From assembly GCA_900541015.1 (NCBI GenBank), contig UQIB01000022.1, positions 1 through 47,287 on the forward strand: a stretch of DNA of 47,287 bases. Direction: 5' to 3'. Source of the stretch: an uncultured Collinsella sp. (GTDB lineage Bacteria > Actinomycetota > Coriobacteriia > Coriobacteriales > Coriobacteriaceae). The notes beneath the pieces are model-generated. The model was not told the DNA's origin, searched no databases, and saw only the letters and a list, made by a program, of their open reading frames with translations. The translations under genes were made by a program, and so were the position numbers. Positions 40,582-47,287 of this stretch are shown here, piece after piece. Each line of letters starts with the position of its first letter. Position 1 is the stretch's first letter.

Positions 40582-41379
40582 TTACTCGGCGAGCAGACGA
40601 CGCAGCTCTTCTTCGACCGTGCGCACGTAACGGACGCGGTCGTTGACGCCACGCATGGTGGGGTTGCAGCTCTCCATCAGATAGGGATGGCCCACGACGT
40701 TGAGCATGTCGCGATCGTTCTCATTGTCGCCAAAAGCCATCATCTCATCGGGCGAAATACCCAGGGCACGACCGTAATCGGCAAGCGCGGAGCCCTTGCC
40801 CGAACCGAAACCGATCAAGTCCGTCCATGCGGTTCCCGACGTCATCACTTCGACACGATCGCTAAAGAGGCGCTCGAAATACTCCCGGGCTGCCGGATAA
40901 TCCACCTCGGGCGTCTGGAAGCCAATCTTAATGACATCCTCGTCGATGTCCTCGGGACGGTCGACCACCGCCACATCGCAGTGGACCACATAGCGCAAAT
41001 GGTCGACGAACGCATCGTTACCGCTCATGGCGTAGATGTGCCCCTCACACGAAAGGGTCACGTCGGTATGGGGATACGCAACCACGGCATTCGCGATAGC
41101 CATAGCAAGGCTACGCTCCATAGAGCGCTTGACAACGGCACGCCCCTCGCTCATCACCAGGGTTCCGTTTTCGCATACATAGGTGAGCTCATCGGCCACC
41201 GGGGCAAACAGGTAGCGCAAGCTCGCATATTGACGGCCACTCGCCGGCATAAACACGATACCGCGACGATGCAGCTCATCGATAAGCTCAAAGGCCTCGG
41301 AACGCAGCTCGCGCTCCCCCGGATGCAGCAACGTGCCGTCCAAATCGCATGCAATCAGTTTGATTCCCTCAAGACCCAT
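40582..41379 (-). CDS. Cof-type HAD-IIB phosphatase
   Basis: A 265-residue HAD phosphatase with LIACDLDGTLLHPGE at the N-terminus, FMPASGRQYASL, a C2B cap and the C-terminal MMAFGDNENDRDMLNVVGHPYLME. It is a paralogue of the protein encoded at 15030-15872. Sugar phosphate or flavin mononucleotide substrates are typical of the family. The start at 41379 follows GGGGGAAAG. A frame open to 41439 would run through a terminator hairpin and is rejected. Confidence 0.84.
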   Translation of the reverse strand: MGLEGIKLIACDLDGTLLHPGERELRSEAFELIDELHRRGIVFMPASGRQYASLRYLFAPVADELTYVCENGTLVMSEGRAVVKRSMERSLAMAIANAVVAYPHTDVTLSCEGHIYAMSGNDAFVDHLRYVVHCDVAVVDRPEDIDEDVIKIGFQTPEVDYPAAREYFERLFSDRVEVMTSGTAWTDLIGFGSGKGSALADYGRALGISPDEMMAFGDNENDRDMLNVVGHPYLMESCNPTMRGVNDRVRYVRTVEEELRRLLAE

Positions 41380-41410
41380 ATGCTTTCCCCCACAGCATCT
41401 CATCAACAGA

Positions 41411-41449
41411 AAGACGGACTTTGAATAGTTGCCTCTCAAAGTCCGTCTT
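41411..41449 (-). terminator. Terminator after the UreE-like gene
   Basis: AAGACGGACTTTGA (41411-41424) and TCAAAGTCCGTCTT (41436-41449) form a perfect 14-bp stem with an 11-base loop. On the minus strand TTCTG continues the T-rich end. It closes the FKBP-UreE-like transcript. Confidence 0.78.
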
Positions 41450-41462
41450 ACTTATACGCACG

Positions 41463-42041
41463 TTAACCGCGCGCCTTCTTTACGATCGTAAAGTCTGGAG
41501 CCATACTCACAACGGCATCCGCCGCACTCGACGCAAAGCGCCGGTCCGAATCGAGTTCACGGATAACCCTCGAGAGCCGAACGCCCTCGACGCCCCGGAG
41601 CATGCGGCCCAAAACAGGCTGCACCGGCGTATACATGCGCACGGTATGCTCGTCCGAATCGCCTCGGAAAAGCGGCGCATGCATATTGCCGATCTCCCAG
41701 CACGCATGCGCGAGCGCAATCGGGTCCATGCGGTCAACTTCGACCAAATAAACCTCGGCGCTGCGCAGGCGCACGACAACCGCCACGGGTACCGCACCCG
41801 TGTGGTCGACGGCGAGCACGTCGCCGTCGACAAGACGACCGCCGTCGGCAGTATCCAGCCGAACATCGACCGTGCGCCCCAGCTCCGTCACGCCCACAAA
41901 CGCGCATACATCAGCCTGGTCCCAATCGAGCAGCAGCTCGTCAACTTCAAAGACGCCGCCCAAATTCCGGCGAAGCAGGAGTTCATAGGACGGATCGTTG
42001 AGATTTCCCAAGCATGTCGTCGAAACCAGATTTACAGGCAT
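41463..42041 (-). CDS. UreE-like metallochaperone (orphan)
   Basis: A 192-residue protein resembling UreE, the nickel chaperone of urease. It has an N-terminal beta domain (VDELLLDWDQADVCAF), a GDVLAVDHTGAVPVAV strand pair, and the C-terminal metal-binding fold with ACWEIGNMHAPLFRGD, where UreE has GNRHxPL, and GRMLRGVEGVRL. No urease genes or hydrogenase genes lie nearby. It is 3 bases after the SlyD-like isomerase gene. SlyD is itself a nickel-binding partner of hydrogenase maturation, so a nickel role for the pair is possible. Confidence 0.65.
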   Translation of the reverse strand: MPVNLVSTTCLGNLNDPSYELLLRRNLGGVFEVDELLLDWDQADVCAFVGVTELGRTVDVRLDTADGGRLVDGDVLAVDHTGAVPVAVVVRLRSAEVYLVEVDRMDPIALAHACWEIGNMHAPLFRGDSDEHTVRMYTPVQPVLGRMLRGVEGVRLSRVIRELDSDRRFASSAADAVVSMAPDFTIVKKARG

Positions 42042-42044
42042 AGC

Positions 42045-42473
42045 CTAACCCTCGACCTCGACGAGCTCGATATCAAAGTTGAGATCCTTGCCGGCAAGCT
42101 CGTGGTTGGCATCGAGCGTCACGGCCTCGGGCGTCACGTCAATGACGACGGCGGGGACAGGCATGCCGCTCGGCGTGGACAGGAAGAGCTTCATGCCCTT
42201 CTCGATCTGCTCGATGTTGGGAACCTGCTCGGCCGGGAAGGTAATAACCATCTCGGGATTGTGCTCGCCGTAGGCATCGGCAGCAGGAATGTGCACGGTC
42301 TTCTTCTCGCCCACCTGCATGTCGACAACAGCGGCGTCGAAGCCCTTGATCATCTGACCGGCGCCGCAGGTGAACTCCAGCGGCTCGCCGCGATCGTAGG
42401 AGCTATCGAACTGCGTGCCGTCATCGAGCGTGCCGCGATAATGGGTCTTGACCTTCTTGCCCTGGTTGGACAT
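42045..42473 (-). CDS. FKBP-type peptidyl-prolyl isomerase (SlyD-like)
   Basis: A 142-residue SlyD-type prolyl isomerase. The FKBP core has KVKTHYRGTLDDGTQFDSS and CGAGQMIKGFDAAV. The inserted IF flap (about 65-120) with YGEHNPEMVITFPAEQVP follows, and NHELAGKDLNFDIELVEV closes the barrel. The histidine-rich tail of E. coli SlyD is absent. It helps folding of cytoplasmic proteins. The ATG at 42473 follows CGGAGG. It is the first gene of a two-gene unit with the UreE-like gene. Confidence 0.9.
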   Translation of the reverse strand: MSNQGKKVKTHYRGTLDDGTQFDSSYDRGEPLEFTCGAGQMIKGFDAAVVDMQVGEKKTVHIPAADAYGEHNPEMVITFPAEQVPNIEQIEKGMKLFLSTPSGMPVPAVVIDVTPEAVTLDANHELAGKDLNFDIELVEVEG

Positions 42474-42593
42474 GGTAACCTCCGTAATAAGGGCGGCGCA
42501 CAACACGGGCCGCCATGAACATATGGCGCTAACTATACCCTAGTCATACAATTCAATGACAGTTTGCAAAGAAACGCTGCAACCGGAGGAACC

Positions 42594-43607
42594 ATGGCAT
42601 ATCCCGTATTTGACCTACACTGCGACACCGCTGACCGCATCGGCTGGGCCACACTCGATCTCGACCTGCGCTTTACCGCCGGCACCGACGGTTATTTCCC
42701 CGGCGACGAAACGCATCCGCAAGATTTCGACCTCATCGAGGGCAACGCCTGCGCCATCTCGCTCGCAAAGATCGGCAACACGCCGTGGGCACAGTGCTTC
42801 GCCACGTTTGTCCCCGACGAGATTCCCACCGCCCACGCCGCGCGCTTCCAGGCGCAAATCATGGCGCATATGAGCGGCCAGGCAATGCTCAACCACGACC
42901 GCATGGTCAACGTACGCAGCGCCGCAGACATTCGCCCCGCGCTCAAGGACGGCAAGGTCGCTTGCATCCACACCATCGAAAACGCCACGTTCTTTGCCGA
43001 GGATCCCGCGCTGATCGAGGTGCTCAAGAGCTTGGGCGTGCTTATGTCGTCACTCAGCTGGAACGCGCAGGGACCGCTCGCGAGCGGGCACGATACCCAC
43101 GCCGGCCTCACCGCCGCCGGCATCGAGGCACTTACGCAGATGGAGCACGCCGGCATGGTACTCGACGTCTCCCACCTCAACGATGAGTGCTTTGACGAGG
43201 TTGTCGCCCACGCCACGCGCCCCTTCGTCGCCAGCCACTCCAACTCCCGCACCGTCTGCGGCGTCAAGCGCAACCTCACCGACGACCAGTTCCGTACCAT
43301 TCGCGACATGGGCGGTATCGTCGGCCTCAACTACTGCAGCGAGTTCCTTTCCAGCGACGCAACCGACAAGACCGCCGCAGACGTCACCTTCGACCAGCTG
43401 GCGGCACATATCGAACACTGGCTCGACCTGGGTGGCGAAAACGTCATCGCGCTCGGCGGCGACTGGGACGGCGCCACGGTGCCCGCTTTCCTCTCCGATG
43501 CCAGCAAGATGCCCGAATTCCAGAACATGCTCTCCAAGCACTTCGGCAAGACCGTGATGCAAAAACTCTGCAGCGACAACGCGCTCGCCTTCTTTGAGCG
43601 TTATTAA
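42594..43607 (+). CDS. Membrane dipeptidase family (M19) peptidase
   Basis: A 337-residue metallopeptidase of the M19 (renal dipeptidase) family. Zinc ligands are seen in FDLHCDTADRIGW (H, D), HTIENA (E), VASHSNSRTVCG (H) and a later H, and the substrate-side ALGGDWDGA. No signal peptide is present, so the enzyme is cytoplasmic and probably cleaves dipeptides, perhaps with D-residues. ATG 42594 follows GGAGGAA. It is transcribed away from the SlyD-like gene. Confidence 0.88.
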   Translation: MAYPVFDLHCDTADRIGWATLDLDLRFTAGTDGYFPGDETHPQDFDLIEGNACAISLAKIGNTPWAQCFATFVPDEIPTAHAARFQAQIMAHMSGQAMLNHDRMVNVRSAADIRPALKDGKVACIHTIENATFFAEDPALIEVLKSLGVLMSSLSWNAQGPLASGHDTHAGLTAAGIEALTQMEHAGMVLDVSHLNDECFDEVVAHATRPFVASHSNSRTVCGVKRNLTDDQFRTIRDMGGIVGLNYCSEFLSSDATDKTAADVTFDQLAAHIEHWLDLGGENVIALGGDWDGATVPAFLSDASKMPEFQNMLSKHFGKTVMQKLCSDNALAFFERY

Positions 43608-43681
43608 TTTCACATCCCTTGAGCGGGCCGGCATGCCGAACGGTCGACATGCCGGCCCGTCCGCAATCTGAAGGACCGCTT

Positions 43682-44458
43682 TTGACGCAGCAATTTACGA
43701 TTACCGTATCCCGACCGGATGGCACATCCATCCCCGTCGTCGTTACCAAAAAGCGCGTCAAGAACTTCAACCTACGCGTCACATCGAGCGGTGAGGTCCA
43801 CGCCAGCGCACCGCTCGGCGCCAGCCGCGAGCATATCGAAGCGTTTGTGAAGCGCAACAGTGCCTGGATTATCAGACGACTTGCCCAGCGCGAGCAACGT
43901 CAGGCAACGTCACGAGAGCCGCTCAGCCCCTCGTCCATCATTGCGCTTTGGGGCAAGCCCATCACGGTACAAGATGCGCTCGATCACAACTTTAAGTCAC
44001 CCGCACCGCGGCCCAAGCAGGCCACCTTCGCAAGTTTTATAGGTGCCGACAAATCGAACGAATGCCCACAGGCCAAGCGGCGCGCAACCCTCGACGGCCT
44101 GACGTCCGATGAGCTCCAGACCCGCATCGACCAACTCTATGCATCCGAGGTCACCACGGCGCTGCGCGATATGGTACGCGCGTACGAAATCGCAATGGGT
44201 GTCGCCGTTTCCCGCGTTTCCGTACGTAGCATGAAAACGCGTTGGGGCTCATGCACGCCCAAATCCGGTGCCGTTCGCATCGCACGCGAACTTGCCGCCT
44301 ATCCCATCGAGTGTCTCGGCATGGTTGTCGCCCACGAGCTCGTCCACCTGCTCGAGCCAAGCCACAATCAGCGGTTTCACGCCCTGCTCGACACGTACTG
44401 TCCCAACAATAGAGCTCTATCGCAGCGGCTCAAGCAGCCGCCCATAGAGACGTATTAG
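43682..44458 (+). CDS. YgjP-like (DUF45) metallopeptidase
   Basis: A 258-residue protein of the YgjP/DUF45 family. The N-terminal half has VTKKRVKNFNLRVTSSGEV and a conserved arginine-rich strand, and the C-terminal half has MKTRWGSCTPKSG followed by the zinc site VVAHELVHLLEPSHNQRFH (HExxH and a distal His). It is a gluzincin-like putative protease of unknown substrate. A TTG start at 43682 behind GAAGGA is preferred; no good ATG with a ribosome site is available. Confidence 0.82.
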   Translation: MTQQFTITVSRPDGTSIPVVVTKKRVKNFNLRVTSSGEVHASAPLGASREHIEAFVKRNSAWIIRRLAQREQRQATSREPLSPSSIIALWGKPITVQDALDHNFKSPAPRPKQATFASFIGADKSNECPQAKRRATLDGLTSDELQTRIDQLYASEVTTALRDMVRAYEIAMGVAVSRVSVRSMKTRWGSCTPKSGAVRIARELAAYPIECLGMVVAHELVHLLEPSHNQRFHALLDTYCPNNRALSQRLKQPPIETY

Positions 44459-44464
44459 AACCGG

Positions 44465-44950
44465 TTAGCGCACGCGCTCGATCTCGACGCCGCAGCTTGC
44501 CAGGGGAAGACCGACAGGAGCCCAAGGCTTATCGAGCTTAACACGCACGCCAAGCAGCAAGGGGTAACGACGCAGCAGCATCTGGGCCACACCCTCGGCT
44601 GCCGCCTCGATGAGTTTAAACGTATGCTCGCGCAGATAGCCATCGACATCGTGGCACACCGAGCCGTAGTCAATCGAAGCGTCCAGGTTATCGTGCTCCC
44701 CCGCTGCACGCAGGTCGGCATAGAGCACCAAGGACACGATGAACTTCTGGCCCAGCGCATTCTCTTCGGGATACACGCCGTGGTTGGCAAAGACCTCGAG
44801 ACCGTCGATAGTAATGCGGTCAGCATGGCGCAGATCGTCATAACTCACGTGGGGCACCGCCGTTGCGGTGGATATTTCGCCCCTTCCACGGCGGGCGAGC
44901 TCGGCGCCTTCAGTCTTGGTTGCATTCTCGGGCAGTTTCTTGTTGCTCAT
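44465..44950 (-). CDS. folB: Dihydroneopterin aldolase
   Basis: A 161-residue protein. Residues about 43-161 form the folate tunnelling fold: ITIDGLEVFANHGVYPEEN, GQKFIVSLVLYADL, DASIDYGSVCHDV and TFKLIEAAAEGVAQMLL with the catalytic lysine and glutamate. An N-terminal tail of about 40 residues, rich in charged residues, is extra. It releases glycolaldehyde from dihydroneopterin in folate synthesis. It is the last gene of the nrdD-nrdG-folE-HD-folB run. The ribosome site is AAGGAG. Confidence 0.86.
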   Translation of the reverse strand: MSNKKLPENATKTEGAELARRGRGEISTATAVPHVSYDDLRHADRITIDGLEVFANHGVYPEENALGQKFIVSLVLYADLRAAGEHDNLDASIDYGSVCHDVDGYLREHTFKLIEAAAEGVAQMLLRRYPLLLGVRVKLDKPWAPVGLPLASCGVEIERVR

Positions 44951-44993
44951 CGCGATCGTCTCCTTCGTTTAGAACCCCGACCGCGCAAACTAA

Positions 44994-45575
44994 CTACACG
45001 CGAATCGACAGGTTCTTTTTATCATCGCTCCAGTTGCAAGCATTGCGCGCGGGGCATGCAAAGCAGGCGCGCGACGCTTTGTCGGCTGCATAGAGCAGAC
45101 GCTCAAGCGGTTGGCTGTTCACACGCAGCTTTCGATGGCCCAGAATGGCCGTCTTAATGGCTGCGGCATCGGCCGGCTCAAACGCCACGTCATCGGGCAT
45201 GCCGCCGAGAATTGCATCAGCGACGCGCTCGCTTGCAACATCATGGGATATACCCGATTCATACTGTTCATCTTTGCCGATATCGTGAAGAAGTGCCGTG
45301 GCGTAGACAACCTCGCGGTCAAATTCGAGCTGCTCCTCGAGATTCTTGATCCACATAATGCGAGCGACATCGAGCAGATGGTCAATACCGTGGCGGCAGA
45401 AGATGCGCCCCGATTCCAACTGTGCAATGTTGCCCAGGTGCCGCCGGAAAAGCCCGTTGGCACAAATGTAATCAACGCGAGGCATGGCATCAAAGGGGGC
45501 CAGGCCCGAAGCCATGAAGCCGCGACGCGGCGTCCCCTTATCGGTCTTCGATGTAAAGTCGTTGACGACCCTCAT
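44994..45575 (-). CDS. HD-domain phosphohydrolase-like protein in the folate operon
   Basis: A 193-residue HD-superfamily protein. The metal ligands lie in RHGIDHLLDVARI (H) and ATALLHDIGKDEQ (HD), with a further histidine in SGISHDVASE and an ILGHRKLRV helix. The C-terminus has three cysteines in ACFACPARNACNW, possibly a metal or Fe-S site. The start at 45575 is one base after the folE stop, so the two are coupled. A phosphohydrolase between folE and folB could remove phosphates from dihydroneopterin triphosphate, but this is inference. Confidence 0.72.
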   Translation of the reverse strand: MRVVNDFTSKTDKGTPRRGFMASGLAPFDAMPRVDYICANGLFRRHLGNIAQLESGRIFCRHGIDHLLDVARIMWIKNLEEQLEFDREVVYATALLHDIGKDEQYESGISHDVASERVADAILGGMPDDVAFEPADAAAIKTAILGHRKLRVNSQPLERLLYAADKASRACFACPARNACNWSDDKKNLSIRV

Positions 45576-45576
45576 G

Positions 45577-46134
45577 CTAACGGCCCAGCATCCTAAAGAA
45601 CCGCTCCTCGAGCGACGGATCGGTCTCAAAGACGCCGCGGCGAGCGAGCGTCACGGTCTTGGTGCCGGGCTTTTGCACGCCGCGCATGGTCATGCACATA
45701 TGCTCAGCCTCCATGAGCACAATCGCTCCCTGGGGGGCGAGATAATCCATGAGGGCGTCGGCAACCTGCGCACACAGCTGCTCCTGCAGCTGCAGACGAC
45801 GGGCATAGACTTCAACCGTGCGAGCGAGCTTAGACAGACCCGCCACGCGACCGTTAGGGATATAGCCGATCGCAGCCTTGCCATAAAACGGCAGCAGATG
45901 ATGCTCGCACAGCGAGTAAAACGTGATGTCGCGCTCGATAACCAAATCGTTCGAAGCGACGGCAAAGGTTTTGGACAGGTGTTCCTCGGCACTCTGGTCC
46001 ATACCGCCGGCGATCTCACCATACATACGGGCAACGCGCGCCGGGGTCTCCAGCAGGCCCTCACGAGTTGGGTCCTCGCCTATGCCCTCAAGCAACAGCT
46101 TAATGGCGGCCTCGACTTTTTCCTGATCGACCAT
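45577..46134 (-). CDS. folE: GTP cyclohydrolase I
   Basis: A 185-residue type I GTP cyclohydrolase. EGLLETPARVARMY, ITFYSLCEHHLLPFYGKA with the zinc-binding Cys and His, GYIPNGRVAGLSKLAR and the second cysteine in AEHMCMTMRGVQKPG are all present. It makes dihydroneopterin triphosphate from GTP, the first step of folate synthesis. The gene lies 66 bases after nrdG and is coupled to the HD-domain gene. Confidence 0.94.
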   Translation of the reverse strand: MVDQEKVEAAIKLLLEGIGEDPTREGLLETPARVARMYGEIAGGMDQSAEEHLSKTFAVASNDLVIERDITFYSLCEHHLLPFYGKAAIGYIPNGRVAGLSKLARTVEVYARRLQLQEQLCAQVADALMDYLAPQGAIVLMEAEHMCMTMRGVQKPGTKTVTLARRGVFETDPSLEERFFRMLGR

Positions 46135-46200
46135 CTGGGCCTCACTTTTCCAATTTCACGTTCGCGCTATGGTACCACGCCCTTCGGCATCGACCACAAG

Positions 46201-46782
46201 CTACATAGTATGGGTCGAATAGACCGGATCATCACGCCAAAGTTCAACCGCATCACAAAGCGCAACGCCCTCGCGCTCAGCACGGTCGCGCGTGGCGTTC
46301 ATATCGATCACGCGCTGGTTACTCGAGCCCCTAAAACGCAATGAGATATCGTACAGGTCCTGAACAAACGGGCCGTCCACCAACATATCGAGGCAGGCAA
46401 GGATACGGTCCGTGACCTCGGTATGGTGGCGACCGCCCGGCATAAGCTCCTCGAGCACGTCGCCGGTAAAGCACCAAATGGTCTTGCCCGACCCCGCAGG
46501 ATAGGCCGCACGCACGCGTTCGATAAAGTCAACAAGCCCCGCCTGGTTCTCGGGCTCCATAGGCTCGCCGCCCAGAATCGTCAAGCCATCGATAAAGGGA
46601 TGATCGAGGCTCTCGATAATCTTGTCCTCAACGGCACGATCGAACGGCTCGCCCGCAGCAAAGTCCCACGCGACAGAGTTAAAGCAGTTCTTGCACCCAC
46701 GACGGCACCCACTCACAAACAGAGAAGTACGAACGCCTTCCCCATCAGCAATGTCGAAATACTTAATGTTCGCGTAGTTCAT
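46201..46782 (-). CDS. nrdG: Anaerobic ribonucleotide reductase activating enzyme
   Basis: A 193-residue radical SAM protein. The Fe-S cluster cysteines are in SGCRRGCKNCFN (CxxxCxxC), and GGEPMEPENQ is the SAM-binding motif. It generates the glycyl radical on NrdD, so that ribonucleotides can be reduced without oxygen. The nrdD end lies upstream at 47213 on the same strand. The start at 46782 follows GAAAGG; a frame extending to 46815 has no ribosome site. Confidence 0.92.
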   Translation of the reverse strand: MNYANIKYFDIADGEGVRTSLFVSGCRRGCKNCFNSVAWDFAAGEPFDRAVEDKIIESLDHPFIDGLTILGGEPMEPENQAGLVDFIERVRAAYPAGSGKTIWCFTGDVLEELMPGGRHHTEVTDRILACLDMLVDGPFVQDLYDISLRFRGSSNQRVIDMNATRDRAEREGVALCDAVELWRDDPVYSTHTM

Positions 46783-46796
46783 AGGTAACCTTTCTG

Positions 46797-46886
46797 GGGG
46801 TCTGGAGTATATCATCCCGTCCTCAAACAGCTTCGCTCGCTGCGCTCGCTGCAGAACTGCGGGCGGGACGATATACTCCAGACCCC
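46797..46886. repeat. Large hairpin with 24-base arms, nrdD-nrdG gap
   Basis: The left arm from GGGGTCTGGAGTATATC (46797) through TCCCGTCC pairs with GGCGGGACGATATACTCC to 46886 almost without mismatch. The loop holds the direct repeat GCTCGCTGC. It starts 15 bases before nrdG and could shape its translation or mRNA stability. Confidence 0.65.
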
Positions 46887-47063
46887 TCGCGAGCGATACT
46901 CGGTGAACAAAGCGAACATCGAGTATAGGGTTCGAGGTCTAATAAATACTGAGTTGCAGCTCAACCGACTTCGCAAGCAAAGCGTTGTTGCAAGTCAACT
47001 CATTTCCGCTAAGAACTTCGAGGAGTGAGCAGGCCTCATGCTGCATCTCAGCTACGTCAACTT
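46887..47063. other. Gap between the two large hairpins, with smaller dyads
   Basis: ATACTCG (46897-46903) pairs with CGAGTAT (46919-46925). TGAGTTG (46950-46956) pairs with CAACTCA (46996-47002), enclosing GACTTcGCAA and TTGCAAGTC as an inner stem. No coding potential was seen. Together with the flanking hairpins the entire 430-base gap is highly structured. Confidence 0.5.
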
Positions 47064-47201
47064 GGCCGCCCCGTAGCGAGGCCCCGGACCTTTGCTCGAT
47101 ATGAGTTCCGCACGAACAGGAGGCGCCAGTGGCGCCTCCGTCGTGAGCCAGGACTGTCCGAAATAGCGAGTAAAGGTCCGGGGCCTCGCTACGGGGCGGC
47201 C
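47064..47201. repeat. 35-bp near-perfect inverted repeat enclosing a second palindrome
   Basis: GGCCGCCCCGTAGCGAGG and the following bases to 47098 are the reverse complement of 47167-47201, with one G-T type mismatch in 35 positions. The loop contains a perfect 9-bp stem GGAGGCGCC-AGT-GGCGCCTCC at 47119-47139. It lies 11 bases after the nrdD stop (on the minus strand) and is a strong terminator-like or cruciform-forming element. Confidence 0.75.
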
Positions 47202-47212
47202 TGGGATGGTTA

Positions 47213-47287
47213 TTAGAGATGCAGCACGCGGTCGCGGATCTCCTCGGTTCGACCCTGGTTCCAGAACTGGGTACCGATGTAGCCGCA
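47213..47287 (-). CDS. nrdD: Anaerobic ribonucleoside-triphosphate reductase, C-terminal end (partial)
   Basis: The last 24 residues of NrdD, cut by the right window edge. The visible start CGYIGTQFWNQGRTEEIRD matches the glycyl radical loop (RVCGYxG in the family; the radical glycine is the G of CGY). The C-terminus closes with DRVLHL, as in NrdD relatives. NrdG is encoded downstream on the same strand, which supports the call. The rest of the gene is outside the window. Confidence 0.85.
   Translation of the reverse strand, partial: CGYIGTQFWNQGRTEEIRDRVLHL

Overview
The window looks like a chromosomal stretch from a high-GC, anaerobic, gut-type actinobacterium of the Coriobacteriia, most like Collinsella. 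This assignment is an inference. It rests on the GC-rich coding bias, the mixed actinobacterial and Firmicute-like gene content (SdpR/SdpI pair, YolD-type partner of a Y-family polymerase, DUF3793 plus flavodoxin), anaerobic ribonucleotide reductase (nrdD/nrdG), and frequent GTG/TTG starts behind strong Shine-Dalgarno sites. No rRNA, tRNA, CRISPR array, integrase or transposase was seen.

Layout. 1-1.1 kb: an sdpR-sdpI-like pair (sdpI cut by the window edge), then a 28-codon hydrophobic peptide gene with features of a type I toxin-antitoxin locus. 1.1-2.7 kb: tcdA and a TatD nuclease. 2.8-14.2 kb: a ten-gene minus-strand catabolic operon preceded by a GntR/UTRA regulator. It holds a YfcC-type transporter, two amidohydrolase-like proteins, FrlC-, FrlB- and FrlD-like proteins, a second PfkB kinase, YjbQ, a BtpA/SgcQ protein and an FGGY kinase. 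This resembles an enlarged fructoselysine (Amadori product) pathway whose true substrate is open. 14.3-15.9 kb: two HAD phosphatases. 16.4-19.2 kb: a plus-strand three-gene cassette (unknown protein, ClpP-like protease, soluble VirD4/TraG-like ATPase). 19.4-24.4 kb: pgi, a truncated Fe-ADH-like protein between inverted repeats, a LexA-box-controlled Y-family polymerase with its YolD-like partner, and an HMA-domain protein.

24.5-29 kb: a DUF3793 protein and a flavodoxin, then a polar amino acid ABC transporter whose permease carries its own signal peptide and extracytoplasmic domain. 29-32.4 kb: nfo, a Gfo/Idh/MocA oxidoreductase and an Fe-S aldo/keto reductase, with two copies of a palindromic repeat in front of nfo and the oxidoreductase. 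32.5-35.1 kb: a frameshifted cyclase-family remnant, a ketopantoate reductase family protein, a small membrane protein and a secreted coiled-coil protein. 35.4-37.9 kb: metY, with a candidate cysteine-containing leader peptide, facing a LysR regulator. 38-44.5 kb: rnhA, a second MocA-type oxidoreductase, acylphosphatase, a Fur-family regulator, a Cof-type HAD, UreE-like and SlyD-like proteins, an M19 dipeptidase and a YgjP-like metallopeptidase. 44.5-47.3 kb: a minus-strand nrdD-nrdG-folE-HD-folB run, with very large hairpins between nrdD and nrdG.

The most interesting candidates are the type I toxin locus, the extended frl-like operon, the ClpP/VirD4 cassette, the palindromic repeat pair with compensatory stem changes, the metY leader peptide and the nrdD-nrdG hairpin array. 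All functional readings come from motif recognition by eye; no database search was run.
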